Origin: Antedon mediterranea
Taxonomy: Eukaryota > Echinodermata > Crinoidea > Comatulida > Antedonidae
Assembly (NCBI RefSeq): GCF_964355755.1
Contig: NC_092679.1
Location: 13,320,932 to 13,384,931 of the forward strand
DNA length: 64,000 bases
Reading direction: 5' to 3'
Part shown: positions 42,041 to 53,640 of the stretch, piece after piece
How the letters are laid out: every line of letters starts with the position of its first letter
Numbering within the stretch: position 1 is the stretch's first letter
The notes under the pieces: generated by a model
What the model was told of the DNA's origin: nothing
Databases searched by the model: none
What the model saw: only the letters and a program-made list of their open reading frames with translations
Position numbers and translations under genes: made by a program

Positions 42041-45000
42041 CTAATGCACCTTTTTTTGCATTTTCTTATTCTTAATAAACCCTTTTGCTTCTTTTACTAA
42101 CGTTTTGACATCCTCACTGTCTTCCTCTGGGTTGTAATCTGACCCTTCTGATGCAGCTTCCTGAGGGGTTGCCTCTGAGTCCGCAAGGAAGCTATCATTT
42201 CTATCGTACGTGTTGGGAGCATCCTCATCTTCTTCTTCATCATCGTTGTCATCCACTATCTTTTTGGCTGAAAACAGAACCAAAGAAAAAATAAATTATA
42301 CAATCTATTAAAAAGAAATAATAAAATACACAAAAATAGGATGAGAGAACTTTTTAGGAACAAAGAAACAGTACCATTTAAAAAAAATATTCTAATTCAA
42401 TAATTATTTGTAAATACTTCTAGTAGTTAGTATCTGAAGCCTAACATATTATTTGACTAAAATGCTCTCTTACCAGCTTGGTCCGCAGCTTGCCTTCTTG
42501 GCCTTTTGTTTTCTTCTTTCTTACTATGTTTGTACTCCTTAAAATGTTGCTTATTTTTTCTAAAATTTAATAGATGATAAAAAAAGAGCTTTCAAAATAA
42601 CACTAACTACAGTATTATGATTTGGGTATAAAGGAAGAATTCTTCCATATCTTTATTTCTTAGTGTGTAGAAGTGCTGGGTGCAGGTGAATCCTAAAGCT
42701 TGGTTCCCACTAGGACGATATGAAATGATGTAAGGACACCATATTGTTATTTGACCAATTAGACATTTTGGATGATCTACAGTATTGCATCGTGATTGCA
42801 CAGTTCTGTTGTGTCCAAGTAGGAACCATATTTTATTATAGAAACAGCTAACCATTTTAACATCAGATTTGAACTCAGCACACCAGGGTAACCACCTGCT
42901 TATCAAGAAAGATACTCTTGGTTCTACTCTTGGGCAAACAAGCCATATGTTTACACTGGATGTTCAGTTCCAAGTTAACTAATACCTTTTTCACATCTGC
43001 ATAAATTGTTACCACTTGTGTAAACAGGTTTGATCTCCCGACTTATTATATGTTTTCACACACGCATACATAAACCTATTTGATTACTGGGTTATTTAAA
43101 GTGCACACAAGAAAATGTGTACACTGGACCTCCAGTTTTAAGTCCCTATCTGAGAAGACTTGTTATTCAGAATAATGGTGCCCACTCTTAAACACTTGAC
43201 TGTAGAGGTAAACAATGATTGTTTACAATGAGTCAACATAGAAAGTGTTTTACCTGTAACAATCTGAACCATATGGACACCATGGCAGACCACCATCATC
43301 ATCTTTGTCATCCTCCTCCTCATCATCATCTAAATAATCATCATCTCCGGGGTGTCTATATTCTTCCAAATGTTTCTGGTTTTTTCTAAAAATTATTAAA
43401 TTAGGGATAACCAAATGTTTGTATTAAATCACAACTAATTTCTACATAATTTTACCACATAGACGTTTAATTTTAGGTGAAAATAAATACAGTACATACA
43501 TTACTGTATTTTTTCTTTGAAATGTTTAGAGATAGTTACCTTGTATAAGAAATAGCTTATCAATGACTAAGGTATGTCATCACTTTTACTGTATGTACCG
43601 CATGTTTCGACTTTTACCAGGAAATAATGGACCCCTCACAGAAATTTGAAACACTTTTATTTTGAAAATCTTACTCGGAAACACTGTATGATTGACAGTG
43701 ATGTTATGCAGAGTTTAGATGGTTGGGGCCAACCAGTCTAGCTCAATTTCAACACAAATGTCTTCTATTTCTCATGGCTATCTAAACTTACCGAAAGCAT
43801 TTACTGCCATAAGAGCATGGCGTTCTTTCCTTCTCTTCATCACTGACATCCTCTTTAGGTTTTCCTCTCTTCACAACTTTTTTCTTTTTAACAACTTCCT
43901 CCTCATAATCTTCATCTTCTTCAACACTTTGACTGTAGCTACTACGTGATGCATTTCTGCCACGTTTTGTTGGTCGAGGAATGTACACTTCCTCATCCAT
44001 TAAATCGTCAATTTCTTCGTCTGAACTTGTTCTTCGACTGCTTCGTTTTCGTGGTGATTTTTTTGTTGGGGATCTGGGAAATCTTGATTGACTTCCTCTC
44101 CGTTTAGCCTAATCAGAGAAAAGAAATATTTCCAACCTAAATATCCTTGAGAGTAACCGTATTCTCAGGCCGCATATTTGAGATGCAATTTTAATTTTTA
44201 TATTGCAGTCGTATATGAGTGTCATATACTCCTCTCATATCTGTGTATATTTCTTATAAGTTGTAGAATAGTTTGATTTATTACGCGTTTATATACAGGC
44301 ATACAAGAACATTGAGAAATCTCAGTAGAAAGTATAGCTGGTCACTATTTGATTACTATGGCTGGTCAGCAATTACACATGCTCAGTAATAACTCGGGAC
44401 ATCTCGGAACAAATAACAACAGTCCACTGTGAAATCTTGTGAGATTTTTTTTAGAAGATTTTTTTCAGACTATGCAAACAACTTACTTACTTTTTGCAGA
44501 TGATAACCATCTGATAATTACAAAAAAATCAGTGTTTATCCAAGAGGTTAAATAATTAACTAGAATCTGATGAAGAAATCATATGAAATTATGTTGGTTA
44601 GCCTACCTGCTCTTTCTTATTTTCCTCTTCCCAATCACTGCCCTCGTCATCATCATCGTCGTCATCATCACTTCCCATCCAATCATCAAGGTATTCAATA
44701 TCACGTTTTGGAGCTTTTTTTGGAGTAGGTTTAGTACCACTGCTAGGTCTTCCTCTTCCACGACCTCTGCCCTTTGCTTTGGGTTTTGGCGTCGTAGATT
44801 CAGTTACTTCTTCTGAATTTGCAGTCTTTTTAGCTCTACCTCTTCCTCTGCCTAAAGACAAATTATTTTGAATATTTATTTAATTAGGATTTTAGCTCGA
44901 GTATTTTATTTGTTTTATAGCACACCTACTTTTTATTTCTTTATTCCGATATAAAATCAATAGGATAAAAACACAAAAAAATACCGAGACGACAAACTTA

Positions 45001-48000
45001 TTTCCATTGTGGTCATAAAGCTTTAACACCTACTATAAAATAAACTAAATTTAAATAATTTGTCGCTTCTTGAATTCAATGTCGAAGGCTAGGCCTATTT
45101 AAAATAATATTGCTCTTGGAATTTGGCTGTACAGTTGACCCATTACAGAAAACACACTACTAGTCCACATGTTGGTTTATGATTGTGCATTATAACGTAT
45201 TTATTCGAATAAACACCCCCCACCATGGGTGCTTTTTTTTTTCCTGAATAAATGCCCCGCCACATAAATACACACAATATTGTATGATTATTATTATTCT
45301 ATTACAACACTACAGTATTTGTAGAACAATTTTTAATTTACGATCACTTCTTTTTACTGCATTTTAGCACTTAATTAATTGTGTTGCATTTTTCATATCT
45401 AGGGGAATTTATTTGATTATGTTACCATTATACACCCAAAATATAAACGCGTGTATAGTATAACAAACTGTACCTTTTGGACTCTCTTTAGCAGTGTCAG
45501 ACCCAAGCATCCATGTTGGTAGATTTCTTTGCTTATTAACTGGTAGAGCAACTGATTTACCACTAGGCAAAACAACAACATTTTCATCTTCCTTCTAAGA
45601 TAAGACAGATAATAAAGTTTAGAAAAAGAACTTTTTATAAGATAGGCTCTTGCACATGCATGTGTCTCACGCCCTAGGCCTAGCATTGCGTTATCTTTGC
45701 TGTGCCTTCCACTCTGTGAAGAATGACCATAGAAATGCAAGTTAAGTATACTAATTGATGATCCTTGGCCTTAATACAATGTTCACAAAACTTTTTTGTC
45801 AATAATTATTAGGGAGCTTTTACATGGGGACAGTAATAAAGGGGATGGTAATTCATTTAGTGCGACAATTATTTTGAGACACAAGCAATGATGGCCATCC
45901 CCCTTCTAAACATAGTTTGCAGACCCTGTACGTGCGGGCCTGGGCATGTTTGTATAAGTACTCTGTTAGCCGGGCTAGGCCTGTACTTTTATCGAAAGCA
46001 CACCACTCTCCATTTTCAACACACTTGTTGACCAACCTGTTGAGCTTCTTCACTTTGGTCTTGTTCTTTTTCGTCTTCTTTTTCACTTTCAGTTTCTTTC
46101 TGTTCGATGTTACTTTTATCATCCTGCAGTTCAGATGACTCTCCATTCTTTTTAGTTTCTTCTTCTTCTTTTTCTTCTTCCTCATTTTTAATATCTTCCT
46201 CAGTTTCTACCTTTTCTTCTTTATTTTTAATTGGTGATGCAGTTGTATTCAACCTAATTCAACATTTAATTAAATTAATTAACTATTAATGTTATTGAGT
46301 AAAATCAAATATGAAAAGCTTCAAGGTCTGAAATCTCACTTCAGTACTCATTCGTGTATGATGAACATCTTTTTCAATTGTACATCCGATTCATAGTATG
46401 AAATCGTTAGTATTACATCGATGTAAAATCACAGAGTTCTGTAAAAATGACATCAATGATGACATCAATGCAGCACAGCGGTGTCTGGGCATACGTGTGC
46501 ACCTTTCTAATGTTTTTTTACACAGCGATTACATTACAATACACTGAGTGATAAACGTTTGAATGTTTTATATACTATTACTAAAGGTACGATTATCTAG
46601 GAGATATTGATGTTTTGATGTATTGAAGTTTTCCCTGCCTTATTTAATGTCTTTTGCTGTTAACTTGTTTTTTTTGTCCGCACCAGAAGGAGAGTACTCA
46701 CATAGTGACTTCGTCACTTTTCTACAATCTGCCAGACTGGTGTCAGTTTTTTTGTTTTAGTGTTTGTATTTTGGAAAATAAATGAAGTGAATTGAATAAA
46801 TTGTACATTTGTTTAGTAAAGTATGTGTGAATTGTGTACTAATTTACTGTACACCATGCTTTATTTCATTTTGGAATCACATAGTGTACTGAAAACCTAA
46901 CTTTACTATGATGTTGATACAAACTTTACTTCCAGAATAATTATTTCGATGTCTAGGAGAGAAATTTACATTTGACGAGATATTTAATCACTATACTGTA
47001 CTTTATCACGATCCAATCTCTCTGTGGACATACAGTACCTTGGAAACGGTCACTCCGTACGTGAGTCTGCTAATGACTGATTTAGCTTTCATTTTCAGGT
47101 TTGAGTCTAGCTCATTTTCTTTGATAACTATTATAATATTTAAGCTTTTTAACCCATCCTTTGAGAAGCCCAAGCTTATTTAAGCCATTTTATAAAAAAG
47201 CCTAAGCTTGATTTTTTAGTTGAAAAAAAATAATACAAACTTACGTCAAGCCTTGCGAGTCTTTGTTAATTGGTCGATCATCAATAACAACTTCGTAGAT
47301 ATGTTGATCAGGCAAGAGTGAAAAGCGATCACCATGACCTAAATTGTGCCAACTATTCTTTGGTAAAGGAGACAGATTTTCACCAGAGTCTTCTAAACAG
47401 AAGGTAGGATTTGTATGCGTCTATTTAAAAGAAAGAAAACATGAAAAAGTGAGATTTTTATTTGTTCTAAGGCAAAAATATGTGTAACAATGACATGCTC
47501 GGAATGCTGACATATCCATTGTTTACTATAATTAGCTTCTATTCCGACGCTTGGCATGGAATGCTTAAATTCATGGTGCACCACCAAGGACAAACAGTAT
47601 CATGTATGTTCATTGGCTTAGGTGAAGGGGAGCTTATGCCTAAAAACATCCCTCAAAATCAAGACCAGCAAACTTTTTATTTCGCAGCCTAAAATCTGGT
47701 TTCAGGGACCAAGATGTGGCCTAACCACCCAGCTGAACCAACGTATATGGACCTAAGTTCCCTCAAAATTGCATTATAATTTTGCGTTGAATTGAGACCG
47801 GCCAAAGAAAAAATCAGTGTAGCCTGGGGTTCTCACTATAACGCACACGAAACATGGCGCTTCACATAGTTTTACATTACATCGCACTCACTATCTCATT
47901 TAATTATGAAACAATGGCGTTTGTTATGTTTACAAACATTTTTGTACCAACTGACTGATTTTTTCAAGCCATCCAGTGGATATTCAAAAATGTTTTGAAT

Positions 48001-49172
48001 CCCAAATTTGGACCACGGCCCATAGTATGCTGAACTTCATTGTAGGCAATGGTGGGTAAATGAAATGCTTAGTTAAACTGTTGGTGAATAGATTATTACA
48101 CTATGACAAGAGTGGTGCATCATGAATCTAAGAATTCTATAACTAACGATTAATTTGGGCTTTTATAGACAACAAAGTCTCGAGATATCTAATTGGTCAT
48201 TTGCACTCGATTATCAGCGATGAGATGAGGTGAAAGACAAGGTCCCAGTCAGGGTCCAAGTCAGTTTCCCACTAGCAACACAATGCAACCTACGCAACGT
48301 AAACGCTACGCAAACAGAATGTAAGCAATTTGACCATTCACCAGCTATTGATAGATTATTCGAACTGTTCCTTGACATTGTCAACTCGATTGCGTTGCTT
48401 CTCTAGTGGAAACGAAGTTAATTGTATTTGCCCCGCCTCTGCATACATGAAATCAAACTTGATTTTTTCAGCATCGTTAATAGTTGACATAGACTTTGAC
48501 CCTGTTTCAATTTTAAAGTTGATAAAATTGCGATTCGTTGCAAAGGGGACGATATTTAAATTGTTTTTTCCTGAAACAAGAAAGTTCTCAGAAATGGCAC
48601 ACAGTTTGGTTAACCCAAGTATACAGGGTATATATTGGTCTTGGTACTCACAGACATAATCTTTAGTTTCCCATCATCCACTTCTAAAATAGCATGATTT
48701 CTTGAAACACGTTTGTCTGCAACCTAAATAATAAAATACTTTATTTGAAATTATTGAATAAAAAAGTTGAGCAGTCAATGTACAATAATATCTAGGCCTA
48801 ATAATAATAATATTCATTGCACAAATATGTTTTAAGTGAAAATAATATTCAAAATATCCATTTAAAAAAAAGAAAAACAAAACTACAGTAATCAATTATT
48901 TAGAAAAAAATAAATGTGAAGATCCACCGAAAATATTGAACAGAAAAAAAAGAATGTTTTCCCACACCGGGAATCGAACCCGGGCCACGGCGGTGAGAGC
49001 GCCGGATCCTAACCACTAGACCATATGGGATTAACATGAATCTATAATGAAAAATTTAGTATAGATTACTTACACTAAGAAATGGGCCACGACCAATTAC
49101 TGTTTTTCCAATTGGTAGAAGAATATTGCTTTTCGCTTCTCCATCACACACCTTTAATTCTACACCCGACAT
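42041..49172 (-). CDS. APLF: Aprataxin and PNKP-like factor (APLF), DNA break repair and histone chaperone
   Basis: APLF acts in the nucleus in non-homologous end joining: its FHA domain binds phosphorylated XRCC1/XRCC4, its PBZ fingers bind poly(ADP-ribose) and its acidic tail binds histones. Ten exons join in frame: 49172-49074, 48723-48652, 47420-47245, 46253-46037, 45594-45474, 44851-44607, 44108-43792, 43385-43254, 42559-42474 and 42267-42041, giving 563 residues (human 511). FHA region 1-105: GRGP at 27-30 and SRNH at 40-43 are the phosphopeptide-binding motifs. The middle is low-complexity: Glu/Lys-rich (117-188), then Arg-Gly-rich and an Asp run. PBZ1 uses C408, C414, H421, H427; PBZ2 uses C452, C458, H465, H471. 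The tail (505-545) has APNTYDRNDSFLADSE, like the APLF histone-binding domain. The start is supported by MSGVELKVCDG, close to human MSGGFELQPRDG. Confidence 0.95.
42694..42833. mobile_element. MITE, AAGCTTGGTTCCCACT family
   Basis: The left end TAAAGCTTGGTTCCCACTAG and the right end CCAAGTAGGAACCATATTT are inverted relatives. The copy lies in APLF intron 8 (between the exons ending at 43254 and starting at 42559). Confidence 0.7.
42886..43170 (-). mobile_element. Degraded copy of the type II tRNA-derived SINE
   Basis: Two blocks match the SINE at 37047-37345 in the same orientation: CACACCAGGGTAACCACCTG at about 42880-42900 and TTTAAAGTGCACACAAG with TATCTGAGAAGACTTGTTA at 43095-43165. The tRNA head is not preserved and unrelated sequence separates the blocks. 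Confidence 0.55.
48263..48413. mobile_element. MITE, AAGCTTGGTTCCCACT-related
   Basis: The ends CAGTTTCCCACTAGCAACAC and GCTTCTCTAGTGGAAACG are inverted relatives. The copy lies in APLF intron 2 and is diverged from those at 13770 and 42694. Confidence 0.55.
48944..48951 (-). terminator. Pol III terminator of tRNA-Glu
   Basis: A run of eight T on the minus strand, beginning eight bases after the tRNA 3' end. Four or more T is the normal RNA polymerase III stop. Confidence 0.85.
48959..49030 (-). tRNA. tRNA-Glu (CTC)
   Basis: On the minus strand the 72 bases begin TCCCATATGGTCTAGTGG. The acceptor stem TCCCATA pairs with TGTGGGA. The anticodon arm CCGGCGCTCTCACCGCCG gives anticodon CTC, and the T arm is GCCCGGGTTCGATTCCCGGT. 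Box A (TGGTCTAGTGG) and box B (GGTTCGATTCC) are perfect. No intron is present. The gene lies on the coding strand inside APLF intron 1, 43 bases after exon 1. Confidence 0.95.
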
Positions 49173-49348
49173 AATGATGATTACCGTAAATAATGTTTAC
49201 GTTTAAAATTGAGTACAACCTCTGCAAGTTGCCTTCGCGAACTTGTGGCTAGGCTAGCTCTCTAAGGCTAGGCTTGAGAACAAACAACAACCGGATGCCG
49301 CGATCCACAACAGACGCTCACTGATTACCTAGCTTGCCTAGCATGCAA

Positions 49349-49666
49349 TCAACAACCTTCGAGACTATGGCCAATTTCACTATCTAAAACAGAATTTCCA
49401 CTACCAAGCTTAAACACATAACCAAGATACAACGTCAAGTTATAGCTCAAATTCTGCAAAATATCATCCAATTTCCTATCATCTTGAAATTTCCACTGAA
49501 AGATTGCTTTTCTATCTTCCTTTTTATTATGATTCATCGAGGTCCGACCGAACGCCTTCGTAGCATCCTCGGGAAATCCGAACACAGCCGCAAAACTAAG
49601 TACAGTATACAGTAGTACAGTACAGTGAATGATGATTCTCTCTCCAAATATGATAATTGTAAACAT
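49349..49666 (-). CDS. Orphan ORF, 105 residues with N-terminal hydrophobic segment
   Basis: I do not recognise this protein. It starts MFTIIIFGERIIIHCTVLL and continues into YTVLSFAAVFGF, which could be a signal peptide or membrane anchor. A polar region, KKEDRKAIFQWKFQDDRKLD, and one possible N-glycosylation site (NLS in ILQNLSYNLTLYL, plus NLT) follow. It ends EIGHSLEGC. It lies 177 bases upstream of the APLF start on the same strand, so it could be a small intronless gene, an upstream exon, or chance. The stretch at 49602-49627 of TACAGTA repeats encodes part of the hydrophobic segment, which lowers confidence. Confidence 0.3.
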   Translation of the reverse strand: MFTIIIFGERIIIHCTVLLYTVLSFAAVFGFPEDATKAFGRTSMNHNKKEDRKAIFQWKFQDDRKLDDILQNLSYNLTLYLGYVFKLGSGNSVLDSEIGHSLEGC

Positions 49667-50334
49667 CTTTATTTTTTATTCATAATGCCTATTATTTAAT
49701 TTTTAAATAATAAGTAGAATAGATATATTATGTTGCTTGATTTATAAAGGGAGTTTTCAGTGGTCGCATTTTGGGCAATCTTTGAATTTTAAAGATCCTA
49801 GCGTAGGCCTATTCCTTGAAAATGTAAAGATAGGCCTAATGTAATTATTGTCCCCATTCCAAAATATAGGCCTATTCAATTCTAGTTTGGATTGTTTTTG
49901 TTGAATATTCCATTTTGTCACTTAATAGTTATTCACTTTCACAAACATAATTTACCCTGAAAAAAACTTTAAAGCAAAACTAGCAATGGGTTGGTTAAAT
50001 ACAAAAAAAAATCATTATTTTTTCTTACTTTATGCACAAATTAATAACTCTAATTAAATTGCAAAAATGGACTATTCAAGTCAAATTTGTTTAATCTTTA
50101 TGTTTATTGGGGTGACAACATCTTTAAAATGTGTCTAAGTTGAATAGGCAAACATTTCTAGGTCACAGTTATCACAACATTGAATAAAAAAAAAATCCAA
50201 AATTCCCGATGGCTCGCCGACATCATAATTATGAGAAAAAAAAATTATTCCCTCTTGAGATTACACATTGTTTCTTTTTATATGAACTTTCATCATCAAG
50301 CTTCTGGGGTGTGCATGGACAGTCTAAGGCCCGT

Positions 50335-50618
50335 TTACACTAGGACGAACGATCGACGAATATAGCCTAAGTGAATTTTTCTTCCATAGGCTACAACAAT
50401 TAGACTGTTTCGTTCTAGAACTAGGCCTATAGGATAATTTTTTTTAAATTCAAATGACGTCATCAGTATCAATAAAAACAATAATCATTGTATCGTCATG
50501 ATATTATTGCTCTTACTAATCATGACGTCATTTGATTGAACGTCTGAAAATTAAGCAAAGATGGGTTCCTATATAGTTCTCGTCGATCGTTATCGTCCTA
50601 GTATAAAAATGGGCCTTA
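50335..50618. mobile_element. MITE with GGCCCGTTTACACTAGGACG ends
   Basis: The left end TAAGGCCCGTTTACACTAGG, followed by ACGAACGATCGACGA, is matched at the right by the inverted TCGTCGATCGTTATCGTCCT and ATGGGCCTTA. It is 284 bases with no coding capacity. Confidence 0.75.
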
Positions 50619-50739
50619 TCGGCGAATCAGGATTCGAAATAAAGGTGCTGGAATATTTATCAGATCAACTACCATCATGATCATAATCAGTCAAGTGGGA
50701 CATTACAATCTATTATTATAAGAATAATATATATCTTTA

Positions 50740-51145
50740 CATTAGGAACATACTCCCAGATCGGTAAAATTATTCCATTGACTACCAAAATTTAAGTTTC
50801 AATATTAACCACCATTTAAGCTGTTTTTTAGTTTCATTCCAAAATTGTTTATATCTCTACCAAGCTACCTTCTTTGTTTTCTACTCTTATTTCACAGTCC
50901 ACCCTGTCACCCTTTTGTTGTGTCTCTTTTATTCCTGTTCACCCAGGCAGCACTTGCCAGTTTTTATACTATGACGTTATCCAAATTACTTCACTTGAAC
51001 TGATGAAGGGCTAGTGTTGCCCGAAAGCTCTGCTAACTTTTCTGGCTGTTTTAGTTTATCATTTTGATTTAGCTTTTCGCTTTTTTGTTGTATCTCCATT
51101 GAGATCCAGCCACTAATACCCACAGCATTGTCATTGTCATTTGTT
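50740..51145 (+). repeat. Dispersed-repeat-like segment, possibly a retroelement 3' region
   Basis: The segment contains GATGAAGGGCTAGTGTTGCC, CGAAAGCTCTGCTAAC, TTTCTGGCTGTTTTAGTTT and CCATTGAGATCCAGCCACTA. I recall closely similar wording as a dispersed repeat in other deuterostome genomes, but I cannot name the family with certainty. No coding sequence remains. Confidence 0.35.
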
Positions 51146-52599
51146 CAGTAATTTTCCTTTGGATTTAATAATATATATCATATATGTATCTTAGATTATA
51201 GGCCTACTAAGTGATTTTGAGAGCCATATTATTTATACATAATGAGCCATGTGCATCACAAAGAGTTTTACATCTCTTTAAAAATACTTGTTTTTGTTTA
51301 ACGCTCTATACAAGTTGCGCCTTCATCAATGATCTCCAATTTAATAATTTTTTCATTTTCCTAATCCATCGCGATTGGTAATAATTTGACAAATCATGGC
51401 GTGGGGAATAATCAATCCCACCGATTGGTAAATCAGCGTGTTGCTTACGTTTTAGTTGCTCCCTGGAGTGGGAACCAAGTTCTAGTTCGGTAACTCCAGA
51501 AAAATCTCCCCGCGTCCACAATCTACCACTTTACTATACCGTCTAGATTCAAGATGAAACCAGCGAATTTACAATATATTATATAAGTTATTCTTACTAT
51601 TAAAAACACGTAACAAGTAACATTTTTTGTAAACTATACGTTTAATCAACAACGACATTTAATAGTTAAAATAACATATATTATTTAAAATACATATATA
51701 TTTATACAGTTTGGTGTCTTAAGTAAAATATATCCTAATAAAATGTATATACATATAAAACAAATGTAATCAAGTTTTATGACTATTTCTTCAATTTTTT
51801 TATTTCGTATCTTAAATAGATAAATAAGCATCAATACCAATTGCATTTCATTTCATAATAAAACTTCTTATCTTATTCTATGAAATCAAATCTTATAATA
51901 TCATAATTTAATTTAAGGTCTGTTAAAATTAATATTATAATCATAATATTTCAAGGTGAACTATTTATAAGGCAAGTTAATATATTGACTGCATTGAAAT
52001 TCGTATTGCATTTTTGTTTGTGATATTATAACACACCTCACTATACCAGTAACCAGCTATAATGTTACCCTCAATTATGTGATTATGAAATATTATTATA
52101 ATACATTAGTTTTTCCGCATAAACAAATTCTACACATACAAATTTTCATTTTCAATTAATTGTGACAATTATTTACATATAATTATTTCTTTATTATAAT
52201 TTGTATCATTTGTATACACATTCTGGATTTGCGAATAATTGATATACGTATAATGTGCTAATATTAGATAAAATCATTGATATGACACAGAACAATAATG
52301 AACTAAAAAGTCCATGGTTAAAAAGTTTGTTGATAAAATTAAATAAATGAGATGTATTGTCCCCCTGAAAACATTTTTTTTTTAAATATTTTTGTTGAAT
52401 AGGCCATTTTATTTGCACATAAAAGTTATTCACTTTGAACTCAAATTAGATCGAAAAAAAAAATTATTTACTCGAGAAAATCGTAATTTAAAGCCAAAAT
52501 TAACCAACCGGAAGCTATTTGTCTGGAAGACAAACGTGTTCCGGTTTAATTTAACCCTTGACCTGAGTTAGCTCATAAATATTCATATTGTATGGATAC

Positions 52600-53640
52600 A
52601 CGTCGTACATGGTGTTGATGATGGTTCTCTCAACAAAACAGCCAACGCGACGCGATAGCAAAGATAGTGTAGTACTAGTAGGAAGATGTTACACTTCCTA
52701 CTACACTATCTTTGGCGATAGCAATGCATGCATAGAGAGAGAGAGTCGAGTAGTGACGCGAGACGATCATGAAGAAAACACGAAAACTATAGCTAGCAGA
52801 ATACTAAGTAGAACTGCAGTTGGTAACTTTGATGTTGAATCTTAATCACATTTAGGTGAGTTTTTGTTTTGCTAGCAGGAGAGCCCTAGGCCCGAATTTT
52901 TTGCTACTCCCTACTAGGCCTAGTACTACTACTAGGCCTAGTACCAACTAGCACAACTCCATGGCAGGCAGTCTCGAGTAGCCTTAATACTGCTGCCTCC
53001 TTCTGTTTCTAGAAGTAGAGGTAGTAGGCCTAGGCTAGGCAGTACACTGCTAGCTAGGGCTAGACCACCACCAGGAGGGATGTATTTTTGTTTTATAATT
53101 TTTTGTTTCCATCATGATGAATTGGTTTCATTTTAGGATTTCAACTATCTATTCTGCAGAGAAAATTACCAAATAAATCTAAATATTGTTTTGGATGTTT
53201 ACTGTACAGTATTTTAAAAATATTTTCTGCATCAAATGCAATAGGTTCAAATCAACATTTGCATAATTAACCATTTTATGCAGATATTTTGACACAAATT
53301 TCTTCTTTTTTTTTCAGGTACAATAAGAGCAAGTGAAGTAGAGAGGAACACAAAATGTATCGTACAGTGGCAACATTCACAATTTAATTTAACTACTATT
53401 AAAATGACACTTTGTAATGGATATGAGCGATCTTAGAAGACTATAGCTGCCGTAATTACTGCCACAATCAACACATTGATATTAGTTAGTAGACAAATTG
53501 ACACAAAAAACAATACCGGAATTTAATAAGATATTATATATTTTTTATTAACTGCTTTTGCACTGTAATATTTACAGTAACATTATGAAGTGTAAGTAAA
53601 TTTGAAGAATTTATTCTGTGTACTGTTGTAGTAGTATTTT
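52600..53640 (+). ncRNA. Possible two-exon non-coding transcript
   Basis: A candidate exon ends at 52855 before GTGAGT. A second candidate exon starts at 53318 after a strong acceptor (TCTTCTTTTTTTTTCAG). Joined, no long frame runs through; the 85-codon ORF at 52588-52845 contains a hairpin repeat and looks like chance. The first exon holds an inverted repeat (52660-52713). No poly(A) signal was found, so the 3' limit is a guess. Confidence 0.25.
52660..52713. repeat. Short hairpin
   Basis: AAAGATAGTGTAGTA..GGAAG (52660-52685) and CTTCCTACTACACTATCTTT (52694-52713) are inverted copies, apart from a six-base insert, CTAGTA, in the left arm. The loop is ATGTTACA. Confidence 0.75.

Noticed and set aside
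45853-46289. Lysine-rich ORFs on the minus strand and serine/phenylalanine-rich ORF on the plus strand
   Set aside because: They are alternative frames of the Glu/Lys-rich APLF exon 4 (46253-46037).
51000-51026. Hammerhead ribozyme-like core: CTGATGA, then a GGGC/GCCC stem, then GAAA
   Set aside because: There is an extra A between CTGATGA and the stem, the usual G-C pair closing stem II is displaced, and I found no complementary flanks for stems I and III. It looks like part of a dispersed repeat; a covariance-model search would decide.
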